Assembly: GCA_964423615.1 (NCBI GenBank)
Contig: CAYRFQ010000011.1
Coordinates: forward strand, 84,548 to 148,547
Source of the DNA: CAYRFQ01 sp964423615
GTDB taxonomy: Bacteria > Planctomycetota > Planctomycetia > Gemmatales > Gemmataceae
Length of the DNA: 64,000 nt
Direction: 5' to 3'
Shown: piece after piece, positions 52,427 through 62,009 of the stretch
Numbering within the stretch: the first letter of the stretch is position 1
Layout of the letters: every line of letters starts with the position of its first letter
The notes under the pieces: model-generated
Databases searched by the model: none
What the model saw: the letters and a program-made list of their open reading frames with translations, nothing else
What the model was told of the DNA's origin: nothing
Translations under genes and position numbers: made by a program

Positions 52427-54463
52427 ATGACAGCACCCCAAAAAGAACAACGACCGCCTTCCGGCAATCGCCGCCGTCCGGAGGCGATGCCCGGTGGTGC
52501 GCTGTGGGTTTTGATCTTGGTGCTTGTCCTGTTGGTGTTGGGATTGCTCTTTTGGCGAACGACCGGCCTCGTGGACTACAAGTCGGAGTTCATTGATCTG
52601 CTCGTGGTAAAGGGTTACGAGGCGGCTCAGGCCGAAGCAAAAAAGGAAGACAAGAAGCCCAACGCGATCCCGAACGCCTTCATCGAAGAACTCGAAATCA
52701 TTGGACGACGCGTTCAGGGGCAGTTGACACAACCAGCAGAAGAGCTGGCGTTGCCCGAAACACTCCAGGAAAAAATTCCTCAGAAGACTTTCGTCGTTTG
52801 GGTTCCTGACTCCGAAATCCAGAATGGTGCGTTGACGAGTAAGCTCGACAAGTATGGGGTGAACTACCGCAGCCGTCAGGAACAATGGAATTGGGGTGCA
52901 ACGCTCGTTTTGTTTTTGTTGCCCACGGCTCTGCTCATCGGTCTGTTCGTGTTGTTCGTGTTGCCGCGTTTTCGAGACCCATTGGGTGGTGGTTTCCTCT
53001 CGAGCTACATCAAAAGTCCAGCACGCCGCTACGAGAAAACCAAGGGTCGCGTGACGTTCGACGACGTCGCCGACATGGAATACGCCAAGAGTGAACTGCA
53101 GGAAATCGTCGAATACCTCAAGACGCCGGAGAAGTTCCAGAGGCTTGGGGCCCAAGTTCCGAAGGGCGTTCTGCTGATTGGTCCTCCGGGGACGGGGAAG
53201 ACACTTCTCGCGCGGGCCACCGCTGGTGAGGCGGGTGTGCCGTTCTTCAGCATCAGTGGTTCGGAGTTCATCCAGATGTTTGTGGGGGTCGGGGCGAGCC
53301 GAGTGAGGGACTTGTTCAAAACGGCCAAGGACACGGCCCCGTGTTTGATCTTCATCGACGAGATCGATGCCGTCGGGCGAATGCGAGGCGCAGGCGTGGG
53401 TGGTGGGTCAGACGAACGCGAGCAAACCCTCAATCAAATCTTGAGTGAAATGGATGGGTTTCAGCCGAACGAATCGATCATCGTACTTGCCGCCACGAAT
53501 CGCCCGGACGTTCTCGACTCCGCCCTTCTTCGTCCTGGTCGTTTTGACCGACACGTTACGATCGACCGGCCGACCTGGCAAGGCCGCAAGCAAATCCTTG
53601 AGGTCCACACACGCAACAAGCCCCTCGACGAAGGCGTCGACCTTGAGCAGATCGCCCGAACGATGATCGGAATGACCGGCGCCGACCTGCGTAATCTGTG
53701 CAATGAGGCCGCACTTTTGGCCACGCGAGAAGGCAAGCACCGCATCGGTCGTGTCGATTTCGAACACGCGGCGGATCGGGTGTTAATGGGCCCGAAGCGA
53801 GAAGAAGTGCTGACGACCGAAGGCAAGCAACGCACGGCCTATCACGAAGCGGGACACGCTCTCGTAGGGTGGCTCGAACCGGAATGCGACCCGCCGTTGA
53901 AGATTTCGATTGTGCCACGTGGTCGGGCGCTGGGCGTCGTCTTCAGTCTTCCGGAAGAGGAACGGTTTCACCACGGGCTCGACTACTTCAAGGCCCGTTT
54001 GGCCCAGGTCATGGGTGGCCGGGCGGCCGACCGACTCATCTATGGCCAAGCCTTCTCGGGCCACGAAGACGACCTGAAGCAAGCCACCAAGATTGCCCGC
54101 TACATGGTGACGCACTGGGGGATGAGCGACCGACTCGGACCGATGGCCTTTCGGATCGGCGAAGAGCACGTATTCCTCGGCAAAGAAATCCAGGAGGCAC
54201 GCGACTTCAGCGAGTCCACCGCTGCCGTGATCGACGAAGAAATCCAGAAACTCCTCCGGGAAGCCGACGAACGGGCCGAGCAACTGCTTGCATCGCACCG
54301 AGATTTGCTCGATAAACTTGTCGAAGCTTTGCTCGACCAAGAAGAACTCTATCGCGAGCAGATCAAAGATATCCTTGGCCCCAACACCACATCGAACGTC
54401 GAGAAAAACGGGCAGAAGGAAGAAACGACATCGCCCCAACCGAGTAGTTCGGAAAACGAGTGA
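52427..54463 (+). CDS. ftsH: ATP-dependent zinc metalloprotease FtsH
   Basis: 678 residues; GAGGATACCTT precedes the ATG. Two membrane helices (about 24-43 and 155-178) flank a periplasmic domain. The AAA+ core has Walker A GPPGTGKT at 252-259, Walker B LIFIDEIDAVG near 305, and the arginine-finger region RPGRFDRHV near 370. The protease domain has HEAGH at 473-477 and the third zinc ligand in the GHEDDLKQAT region near 548. FtsH degrades membrane and regulatory proteins, and in other bacteria is held by HflK/HflC. This is relevant because an HflK-type domain is encoded 4.3 kb downstream, fused to an ATPase. Confidence 0.94.
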   Translation: MTAPQKEQRPPSGNRRRPEAMPGGALWVLILVLVLLVLGLLFWRTTGLVDYKSEFIDLLVVKGYEAAQAEAKKEDKKPNAIPNAFIEELEIIGRRVQGQLTQPAEELALPETLQEKIPQKTFVVWVPDSEIQNGALTSKLDKYGVNYRSRQEQWNWGATLVLFLLPTALLIGLFVLFVLPRFRDPLGGGFLSSYIKSPARRYEKTKGRVTFDDVADMEYAKSELQEIVEYLKTPEKFQRLGAQVPKGVLLIGPPGTGKTLLARATAGEAGVPFFSISGSEFIQMFVGVGASRVRDLFKTAKDTAPCLIFIDEIDAVGRMRGAGVGGGSDEREQTLNQILSEMDGFQPNESIIVLAATNRPDVLDSALLRPGRFDRHVTIDRPTWQGRKQILEVHTRNKPLDEGVDLEQIARTMIGMTGADLRNLCNEAALLATREGKHRIGRVDFEHAADRVLMGPKREEVLTTEGKQRTAYHEAGHALVGWLEPECDPPLKISIVPRGRALGVVFSLPEEERFHHGLDYFKARLAQVMGGRAADRLIYGQAFSGHEDDLKQATKIARYMVTHWGMSDRLGPMAFRIGEEHVFLGKEIQEARDFSESTAAVIDEEIQKLLREADERAEQLLASHRDLLDKLVEALLDQEELYREQIKDILGPNTTSNVEKNGQKEETTSPQPSSSENE

Positions 54464-54965
54464 CAGCTTTTAGAGCGGTTTGGGGTTTTGTGAGATACGG
54501 TGGGCAGTCTCTCGAGGTACTTAGCCCAGCGCATTTCCTGCTTCGCTCGGTTCAGGCTTCTCGAGGTAAGACCACTTCGTGATCCTTCCGGTTCCGTTAC
54601 GTTCTCCGCTTCACTCGCTATGATTCCCGCTTCGCTCGGGTTTGGGGCCTTTTTTCCGCAAGGATGGACGGATCAGTAAGTGTCGTGTTTGTTCTGGCTC
54701 TTTGGGTTTCGTGGGTTTGAACACACGGCTAAGATCTCTCGCTTCGAAAGAGCTTACAAACGAAAACACGACACTTGTTTATCCGACTACCCAAGCGGGG
54801 AGAGGAACTTTGAATCCGAAAAAATTGTCCCCGATACAAGCGGGAACCGCTCAAACGTTTACTTCTTCCGACAGGAGCGGAGAAGCTCCTCTTCCGACTT
54901 CATTCTGCTCGTAAAATAATGCGAATAGGATTCGATCAACGCCACCACCATAGCGGGGTCCCTTC
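54464..54965. other. 502-base intergenic region with MITE-like copy
   Basis: It lies between ftsH and the hydrolase-dikinase gene, both rightward. Near 54540-54640 there are repeated CTTCGCTCG / CTTCACTCG words. The palindromic element (54658-54796) follows, then a weak hairpin GGAGC...GCTCC near 54880. No coding sequence. Confidence 0.5.
54658..54796. repeat. MITE-like palindromic element, copy C
   Basis: The best-preserved copy. Left end GACGGATCAGTAAGTGTCGT; right end ACGACACTTGTTTATCCGAC, its near-perfect complement, extended by TACCCAAGC, which matches the outer left end of copy A. The centre has CTTTGGGTTTCGTGGGTTTG and GCTT-CGAAA-GAGC at 54741-54753. The whole can fold into one long cruciform arm. 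Confidence 0.77.
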
Positions 54966-57428
54966 ATGTCATCCGCCAATTCGTCGAAAATGTATTTGCT
55001 ATCCGGCAACGGTAGTACCGCCGGGTGGTGGCGTGATGCGTTGCCGCATTTCCAACGACTCGAGCCGATTCCGTTAGAACTTCCTGGGTTCGGTGATAAT
55101 CCAGATACCCGATTCCACAGCCTGGACGAATTGGCCGAAGCACTTATCGAGATGACTAAGCCGGGCCACCAGATTTTCGTGGTCGGCGTGAACGGGCTCG
55201 TTGTTTTGCACGCGTTGGTTCGTGCTCCGCGACATTTCGACCGTGTCATTCTGCTGGCACCCGTCGGGGCCTTTCTGTGGGAACGCAACTTCGTCAAAGT
55301 GATGAAGCTCAAGCCGTTTCGGAAACTGATCCACTGGATTCTTCGCACAAACCCCAAATTCTTTCGCCGCAAGTTCACCCAACAACAGTGGCCCGACGAA
55401 ACTTACGAACGTCTTGCCGAGGGCTACCGGAAGTGCCGCGCGTTCCAGCCGTATTTTGATATCGTTCAAGCTCATTCGGCGCTCAATTTGTTCGAGTGGA
55501 TCACCACACCAGTAGACTTGGTCTGGGGAACGAAAGATGGCGTGCTCGGGGTGGAACAGGCTGCGGCGTGGGACTCGATCCTGCCACGCGCTCCTTTGAC
55601 GATTACGATCCGCGAGGATTGGGGGCACTACCCTTATCTCGATGATCCAGCTGCCTTTGTTCACGATTTGGAATCGTTCCAGGGTGAGTTTCCAGCCCAC
55701 ACCAAGGCTGGTCGATTGAAACTTGCCAAACTGGCTGGGCTTCCCGTACCCAAGCAAACTTTCGTTGCCAACGTTGATGAATTGGAATCGGCCCTTGCCG
55801 ACTTTTCCCAAGATCAAGTTTACGCTGTTCGTTCGTCGGGGGTCGGGGAAGACCACATCGAGCATTCTCACGCCGGTCAGAACGAGACATTCCTTCGCGT
55901 GCCGTCTGCTGACATACACGAGAAAGTCCGCCTGTTGCTTGAAGAGCACGAATTGGCTTCAGCAGTCGTTCAGCAATTCATTGAACCTCGAGTTTCGGGT
56001 GTTGCCTTTTGCCGGTGGATGTCGCTGGAGATTGAGTACGTTTCCGGCCACCTGGAAGAATACATCAGTGGGAAGGCGACGCCGCACCGCGCGATCCTGT
56101 CGAAGATGCCGGGGGACTGGACGTTAGGTCCGCAGCCGTTGCCTCAGGAGCCAACTTTTTCCTTCACCGAACTGGGGAAATTCCTACGTCGGTGCCTTAA
56201 GGCCTTTCACTATCATCCGTCAGACATCGAGTGGGCGTGGGACGGCAGAGACTTTTACCTCCTTCAGCTACGACCAATCACGCAGTACGATTGGCGACGC
56301 TGCCTGACTTCGGCCAACCTGGACGAGTTGTTACCTCCACGAGTCAGCCGCGTCATGGAGCAAGGGCAGCGGCATGCTTCGCTTTCGATCAGTCGAATCT
56401 ACGCTTTGTGGGACCCCTGCGTTCTGAATGATCACGAGCCCTTCACGACGACGAGCAACGATGCCTCCTACATCAATGCCGACTTGTTTCTCTCTCGCAT
56501 GTTCGACTGGGGTTTACCGAGTAGCTTGCTGGCGAAAGAGATTGGCGGGGCGGTTCCGCGGTTTTCGTTCAACTTTTTTCGATTCGTCCGAAGCTTGCCG
56601 ATCCTTTTGAAGATGCAACGAGTGGTACGGCGAGAGATTCAAAAGGTTGAGCAAGGACTCCTCCAGTTCGAACAGGAGTTAACCCAACTTGAGCAGCGAG
56701 AATGGACCAGTTCTGCCCTTCGAGACGAAGCTCTCGTCAACTGGTTTGTACGATACTATGCGTTTATCGTCCGGTCGAACATGATCATTAATGCATGTTT
56801 GACGACGTCTGGGGGAAATTTCCTGGGGCGGCCTCGAACCGTCTATCGGGACATGGAAGGCGGTAAATCGCTCCATCGTCTGGAGTTCGAAAGTGATCCG
56901 GCCACACCGCGGGAGAAAGGGGAAGCTCCACCTTTGCAACCATTTCCCAAATGGGGTTTTTGGACGCGGCTTGGGAACTGGTTAGGCGTTCCGGGGTTGG
57001 GAGGTCGGTATTTCGAAGTGCGAGAGTGGTTCCGCGATAACAATATGCGTTTGTTCTTCCGATTGCATCATGCACTTCAGGGAAGCGAATGGTTGCAGCC
57101 CATTTCTGGTACCCGTGATCGCAGCGGAACCTTCTGGCAATCCGGGGGGGAAACACTGCAACAAGATTTTTCGTTCGTGATCTACCCTGGGAAAGTCACT
57201 GGGACGGTCGGAGAGGACATCTTGATCGTCGATGCACTCGAACCGGGGCACTACGAACGCTACAAGGAAGCTAAAGCCGTGGTCGCCCGCACGGGAGGGC
57301 GGTTATCTCACGGAGCAACGTTGCTCCGTGAACTGCGTAAACCATCAGCGGTGTTGCAAGAATTGCCTGCTGGGTTGGAAGTGGGACGAGAAGCGGTTTA
57401 CGACAATGGACGGCTAACAGGGAAATGA
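54966..57428 (+). CDS. alpha/beta-hydrolase-like domain fused to PEP-synthase-like dikinase
   Basis: 820 residues. Residues 1-235 are an alpha/beta-hydrolase fold with Asp191 (LVWGTKDGV) and His221 (REDWGHYP), but the nucleophile elbow reads GVNGL (74-78), Asn76 in place of Ser. Residues about 245-460 are a PPDK N-terminal ATP-binding domain: AVRSSGVGEDHIEHSHAGQN (287-306), QQFIEPRVSGVAF, and DIEWAWDGRDFYLLQLRPIT. A long middle part (about 465-730) is unassigned. The C-terminal swivel domain has RTGGRLSHGATLLREL with phospho-carrier His782. There is no PEP-binding barrel, so the layout resembles rifampin phosphotransferase. Substrate unknown. It ends six bases from queD, convergent. Confidence 0.82.
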   Translation: MSSANSSKMYLLSGNGSTAGWWRDALPHFQRLEPIPLELPGFGDNPDTRFHSLDELAEALIEMTKPGHQIFVVGVNGLVVLHALVRAPRHFDRVILLAPVGAFLWERNFVKVMKLKPFRKLIHWILRTNPKFFRRKFTQQQWPDETYERLAEGYRKCRAFQPYFDIVQAHSALNLFEWITTPVDLVWGTKDGVLGVEQAAAWDSILPRAPLTITIREDWGHYPYLDDPAAFVHDLESFQGEFPAHTKAGRLKLAKLAGLPVPKQTFVANVDELESALADFSQDQVYAVRSSGVGEDHIEHSHAGQNETFLRVPSADIHEKVRLLLEEHELASAVVQQFIEPRVSGVAFCRWMSLEIEYVSGHLEEYISGKATPHRAILSKMPGDWTLGPQPLPQEPTFSFTELGKFLRRCLKAFHYHPSDIEWAWDGRDFYLLQLRPITQYDWRRCLTSANLDELLPPRVSRVMEQGQRHASLSISRIYALWDPCVLNDHEPFTTTSNDASYINADLFLSRMFDWGLPSSLLAKEIGGAVPRFSFNFFRFVRSLPILLKMQRVVRREIQKVEQGLLQFEQELTQLEQREWTSSALRDEALVNWFVRYYAFIVRSNMIINACLTTSGGNFLGRPRTVYRDMEGGKSLHRLEFESDPATPREKGEAPPLQPFPKWGFWTRLGNWLGVPGLGGRYFEVREWFRDNNMRLFFRLHHALQGSEWLQPISGTRDRSGTFWQSGGETLQQDFSFVIYPGKVTGTVGEDILIVDALEPGHYERYKEAKAVVARTGGRLSHGATLLRELRKPSAVLQELPAGLEVGREAVYDNGRLTGK

Positions 57429-57434
57429 ATTGGC

Positions 57435-57848
57435 TTACCTGTTGTGTTTTGGTCGGTACGAGGCACAACAATTTGGCGTTTCCCACAAAACCACTTCGAC
57501 GACGTCCAGACCGAATTCACAAGCCTTGTCGTAGATGAGTTTGGCAATGTTTTCGGCCGTCGGATTCGAATCCATCACGAAAATGGGTTCGTCGTGTTGT
57601 TTCAGGACGGGCACGAGAGGATCATCCTGGCTCAACAAGAGCTTGTGGTCAAGATGATCATCGATCCATTGGCGAATCGTTTGTTTTAAATCTCCAAAGT
57701 CGACCACCATTCCGAGTTCGTCGAGTTCGGGCGAGGTGACCGTCACGACAGCCCGACCGTTGTGTCCGTGCAGATAGCGACACTTGCCCGCGTGGCCAAG
57801 CAAGCGATGCCCATAACAAAAATGAATCTCCCGAGTGACGGCAAACAT
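57435..57848 (-). CDS. queD: 6-pyruvoyl-tetrahydropterin synthase/QueD-like protein
   Basis: 137 residues from ATG 57848, with AAAGGAAA upstream; a longer frame adds 34 residues unlike the family. Zinc ligands His14, His27 and His29 (FCYGHRL and CRYLHGHNG), and catalytic Cys23. VVDFGDLKQTIRQWIDDHLDH and SNPTAENIAKLIYD are typical. QueD makes 6-carboxytetrahydropterin from dihydroneopterin triphosphate in queuosine synthesis; related PTPS proteins act in folate or biopterin routes. No queC/queE is adjacent, so the pathway is the likely one, not proven. Confidence 0.87.
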   Translation of the reverse strand: MFAVTREIHFCYGHRLLGHAGKCRYLHGHNGRAVVTVTSPELDELGMVVDFGDLKQTIRQWIDDHLDHKLLLSQDDPLVPVLKQHDEPIFVMDSNPTAENIAKLIYDKACEFGLDVVEVVLWETPNCCASYRPKHNR

Positions 57849-58763
57849 TCGATTTCCTTTTCCTTGCCAATTTAAGCGGGTTGCGAATGGGTGTCGCGTC
57901 TGTGAGCTTGTGTCGGGTAGGATAGGAAACTTGCGACTATTACCCACCACAAAGTTCCATGGTATGCCTACGCTTCGTTGCGGCCTCGCTTGTCAAACCC
58001 GACGGCAAAACTCGAACCGATTCTGATCGCTACATTCATTTGCAATCCGCTCCAATGCGCTCGTATGCTATCGACCCGACGAAAGAGTGACAAGAGGACT
58101 CTGACTCGCCCAGACCTAAGAAGTAAGGTCTTGAGGGATTACAAAATCCTCAGGGATTCGTTGCATCAAAACAACTGAGGCATCCATGAACAAAAGCCAA
58201 TGAAGTTTTCAGAGAACTGGGATTGATTCTGTGTAGGCAGCCAGTGTGGGAATTGGGGAAAACTGTTTCCGAGCCAGACCTGGATGAGAACGGCTAACGC
58301 TTGTGTCGACTACAACTGACGTGGCCAAGGGAGGTACGAGTCGGGAAAACAATGGCCTTAACGGAGCTATCTTGGGACATTAGCGGACCAATTACAGGCT
58401 CGATTGGGTAGAGCTGTTAACATAACGTTGTCAGTCCACGGCGGCCTGCAACACCGAGGATAGGCCGACCGCAGAACGATGCTATGTCCAAAACGATCTG
58501 GCAGGTGACCTGGAAAGTCAAGTTGCCGTGTCAGGAGTCGAGACATCCAGTCTTGGCCAAGACTTGCACAACGTTTTGGGCCAGGATATGCTCTTGCAGA
58601 AGAGATAGTCGATCGAGCTTTTCCGGAAAAGCTTGGGCTGTCCTCGGGGTCTGGCTCTTTTGGCTTCTTTTACGCTTGCTCTGGTTGTTGGTTTGTGGGC
58701 AACCTCTGAGTTACCGAGGCCCCTGACTTTCGCTTCCTTCAACGTAATTGGTTTTGATACCCC
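57849..58763. other. 915-base gene-less divergent region
   Basis: It lies between queD (leftward) and the P1B-SPFH gene (rightward). Short frames exist (for example 58633-58833, with LALLASFTLALVVGLW), but none has a ribosome site and all overlap or read into other frames. An in-frame TGA at 58755 shows the ATPase does not start earlier. No preQ1 riboswitch pattern was found before queD. Confidence 0.45.
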
Positions 58764-61700
58764 ATGCATCGCGAGATTTCGCACATTGATGAAGTGTTCC
58801 ACCCCGAACACAACTACACGCTTTACCTCATGACGATCGTCATGGGTCTGCTGATCGGTGCGGACTTGTGGTTGATGTTTGCCGGTTGGCCCGTCGGGTG
58901 GACGAACACGGTTTCGCTCGGGCCGTTGTTGGGCGAATGGCGGATTGGATTGATCGCGGCGTTGTTGGGCGCGGCTCGAATCCTCTACACGTCGCTCGAA
59001 TCGCTTTCCGAGGGTCGCCTTGGGGCCGACATCGCCTTGGGGATTGCGTGCATCGCAGCGATCCTCCTTGGTGAACCGCTTGTGGCTGCCGAGATTGTCT
59101 TCATTGGTTTGTTCGGGGAGTGCCTCGAAAGTTTCACTTTCGAACGGACGCAGACCGCGATTCGACAACTGGTCGAAATTCAACCACGTCGGTGTTGGTT
59201 GCTCAAAGATGGTCAGGAAGTCCGTGTCTTCACCGACCAAATTGAAGTAGGCGACAAGGTGGTCGTCAAGCCGGGTGCGAGGATTCCCGCCGATGGCAAA
59301 GTCGTCGAGGGGCAATCCGCCGTCGACGCGAGCACCATCACTGGTGAATCGCTTCCGGTCGACAAGGGGCCTGGAGATCAAGTCCTGGCGGGTTCACTCA
59401 ATCAATTTGGAGCCCTCACGATCGACTGCGAACGGGTGTCGGACCAGACCGTTATCGGGCGAGTCGTCAAGCTCACTTCGGAAGCCCTCAAGAACAAAGC
59501 TGGTATCGAACGGCTGGCCGATCAGATGGCGAGGTACTTCTTGCCGGTCGTGTTGGGACTGGCGTTGCTCACGTTTTTCGGCGGCCTTGTGTACTACGGA
59601 ACGACGTGGTTTCGCGGTGCCGAAGCGGCAACGATCGACTGGAAAGTGACTTTCCGGATGGCGACGTATCCATCCCTGGCGGTATTGGTGGTTGCGTGTC
59701 CGTGTGGTTTGATCCTGGCGACCCCCGCGGCCGTCATCGCAGCCTTGGGGAGACTCGCCGGAACGGGCGTCTTGCTCAAGAGTGGTGGTGCGCTCGAACG
59801 CTTGGCGACGGTTTCGGGCTTTGCGTTCGACAAGACCGGAACGTTGACCGAGGGCAAACTCCATCTGGGCGATGTCGTTGGTCTCCACGGAACCGAAGAG
59901 AACCAACTGCTCTGGCTCGCAGCGACTGCCGAACAGAGAAGCGAACACCCGATCGCCCAAGTCATCCTGACGGAAGCCAAGAATCGCAACATTAGTTTCA
60001 CGGAAATTCAAGACTTCCAGGCCCATCCCGGTGCTGGAGTTTCGGCACGAACGTCCGAAGGCGACCTGGTGGTCGGTAACCGACGATTGATGGAGGACCG
60101 AGGAATCCACATCGGTCCGGAAGTCGAAGAGGCCCTCGAGAAGTTCGACGAAACCGGACAAACGACGCTCTTGGTGGCGCAAGACAATCAGATTCGTGGG
60201 GTCATTGGAGCTCGGGATGAACTGCGGGACGATGCGTTTTCGGTCCTCCAACAACTCCGTGAACTGGGCATTCTTGATTTGGCGTTGTTGACAGGGGATC
60301 GGAAGGCTGTTGCCAACACGATAGCCACTCGTCTCGAAATCGCCAACGTTCATGCTGAGGTGTTGCCCGCCCAAAAAGCGGAGATCGTTGGCCAGATGAA
60401 GCGATCGGCTGAGGAGCGGGTCAAAAGCCAGGCGGAAACGAAGAAGCTCTTTGCGGCTCCTGCTGAGGGGCGTGTCGCGATGGTTGGCGACGGAATCAAC
60501 GATGCTCCGGCTCTTGCGACGGCGGACGTGGGGTTGGCCATCGGTAGCGGGACGGATGTTGCTGCCGAAGCGGGCGACATCGTTTTCATGGGCGATCCAC
60601 TCAAGCCCTTGCCGTTGTTGGTGAAGCTATCGCGAGAGACCGTCTCGATCATCCGACAGAACATCCTCATTTTTGCGTTCGCGGTGAACCTTGTAGGGAT
60701 TGTGGTGACGGCGTGGTTGTGGCCGATACTGTGGCCGCTCTTTAAAGAGCTCGTTGGGTGGCAAGATTGGGAGGTGGAGTCGACGACGAGTGGTGTCATC
60801 GCGGCCGTAGTCTATCACCAATTCGGGTCGTTTGCCGTCCTGGTCAACTCGATGCGTCTGTTGTGGTTCGAACGAACTGGAGAAGGAACCGTTATTGGTC
60901 GGATTCGTTCGGGCTTCCAAGGCGTCGACCAATGGATCGAAAAGTATCTGAATGTTGGGGAAGCGATACACATCATTGCCCACCAGTGGAGGATTACCCT
61001 TCTCTGCGTGGGACTTTTGTCGGTTGGCGTGTATTTCCTGAGTGGGTTTACGCAAATCAATGCGGACGAAATCGGCATTGCCCAACGGTTCGGAAAAGTC
61101 GTGGACGAACTCAAGCCAGGATTACATTATCGTTGGCCGTGGCCAATCGAATCGGTGGCTCGCATTAAGCCCGACGCCATTCGGACTGTCACTTTGGGTT
61201 ATCGCGTGACGGACGAGAAGGGGACTCCGAAAAGTTTCTCCTGGAGTGCCAAGCACGCCGAACAGCAGCGGATTCCGGAGGAGTCGCAAACCATAACTGG
61301 GGATGGGTATTTCATAGAACTCCAAGTTGCCTTGCACTATCGGGTGAGCGATCCGAAGAGCTTTCTGTTCGAGGTTCGCGACCCGGAAGAAGTTATCCGA
61401 GCGGCTTTGGAAGCGACCCTGCGAGAAATCGCCTTGCAAAAGTCGGTTCCACAAATGTTGACCGAGCAGCGTGAAAAACTGGAGGAGCAAGCTCTCGCTG
61501 AGGTCACCCGGCGTTGCCTCGCTTACGGTCCGAGCGGGGTCGGTGTGGAGTTCGAGAGTCTTGCGTTGCGGGACTTACACCCACCTCCGGAAGTCGTTCC
61601 AGCATACATCAAACTTTCCAAGACGCTCGAAATCAACGAGAAGAAGATGATTCGGGCGAAGACCGAAAGTCAGCGAGCCATCGCACAAGCCCAAGCGGAC

Positions 61701-62009
61701 AAGCAACAAACCAGCGAAGTCGCGGCCGCTGCCAAGGATAGCACTATCGCCAAGAAAATGGCGTGGATGCAAGCCAACCTCACGGTAGCTGAAGCACGGA
61801 AGAAAAATCCCCAATTGACGGATATGGAACTTGCACTGAAGGCCAAGGAAGAAACTTTGAGAGATCGCACGATTCATCTTTCGAACCCTGATTATGTCAT
61901 CGTTCGATTGGTCTACTACGGGCGGGATCTTGTGAATTCGTTACGGAGGTTGGTTCCGACGTTTCGACCGGGACCGGAACCGCGGCGACCGTTCGAGCCA
62001 GGAAGATAG
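58764..62009 (+). CDS. P1B-type heavy-metal ATPase fused to HflK-type SPFH domain
   Basis: 1081 residues. ATPase part (about 1-705): TGES at 193-196 (actuator), the intramembrane CPC at 312-314 for metal binding, DKTGT with phosphorylated Asp356, the HP pair at 395-396 and GDGIND from 575. There is no N-terminal metal-binding domain. Then comes a helix (about 743-762) and an SPFH/Band-7 domain (TQINADEIGIAQRFGKVVDE, GLHYRWPWPIESV), as in HflK, ending with a coiled coil (KTESQRAIAQAQADKQQ). The junction is continuous in one frame. P1B pumps expel Cu, Zn, Cd or similar; HflK controls FtsH and forms membrane microdomains. The start is at the ATG after the TGA at 58755. Confidence 0.88.
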   Translation: MHREISHIDEVFHPEHNYTLYLMTIVMGLLIGADLWLMFAGWPVGWTNTVSLGPLLGEWRIGLIAALLGAARILYTSLESLSEGRLGADIALGIACIAAILLGEPLVAAEIVFIGLFGECLESFTFERTQTAIRQLVEIQPRRCWLLKDGQEVRVFTDQIEVGDKVVVKPGARIPADGKVVEGQSAVDASTITGESLPVDKGPGDQVLAGSLNQFGALTIDCERVSDQTVIGRVVKLTSEALKNKAGIERLADQMARYFLPVVLGLALLTFFGGLVYYGTTWFRGAEAATIDWKVTFRMATYPSLAVLVVACPCGLILATPAAVIAALGRLAGTGVLLKSGGALERLATVSGFAFDKTGTLTEGKLHLGDVVGLHGTEENQLLWLAATAEQRSEHPIAQVILTEAKNRNISFTEIQDFQAHPGAGVSARTSEGDLVVGNRRLMEDRGIHIGPEVEEALEKFDETGQTTLLVAQDNQIRGVIGARDELRDDAFSVLQQLRELGILDLALLTGDRKAVANTIATRLEIANVHAEVLPAQKAEIVGQMKRSAEERVKSQAETKKLFAAPAEGRVAMVGDGINDAPALATADVGLAIGSGTDVAAEAGDIVFMGDPLKPLPLLVKLSRETVSIIRQNILIFAFAVNLVGIVVTAWLWPILWPLFKELVGWQDWEVESTTSGVIAAVVYHQFGSFAVLVNSMRLLWFERTGEGTVIGRIRSGFQGVDQWIEKYLNVGEAIHIIAHQWRITLLCVGLLSVGVYFLSGFTQINADEIGIAQRFGKVVDELKPGLHYRWPWPIESVARIKPDAIRTVTLGYRVTDEKGTPKSFSWSAKHAEQQRIPEESQTITGDGYFIELQVALHYRVSDPKSFLFEVRDPEEVIRAALEATLREIALQKSVPQMLTEQREKLEEQALAEVTRRCLAYGPSGVGVEFESLALRDLHPPPEVVPAYIKLSKTLEINEKKMIRAKTESQRAIAQAQADKQQTSEVAAAAKDSTIAKKMAWMQANLTVAEARKKNPQLTDMELALKAKEETLRDRTIHLSNPDYVIVRLVYYGRDLVNSLRRLVPTFRPGPEPRRPFEPGR

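Noticed and set aside
54870..54900. GGAGC...GCTCC hairpin before the hydrolase-dikinase gene as a riboswitch
   Set aside because: The stem is short, stands alone and resembles no known aptamer; not listed as a separate feature.
57849..57960. preQ1 riboswitch upstream of queD
   Set aside because: No preQ1 aptamer core or pseudoknot pairing was found in this stretch.
58518..59381. Leftward 287-residue frame opposite the ATPase start
   Set aside because: It is a mirror of the P1B coding strand, with many charged and low-complexity runs and no motif.
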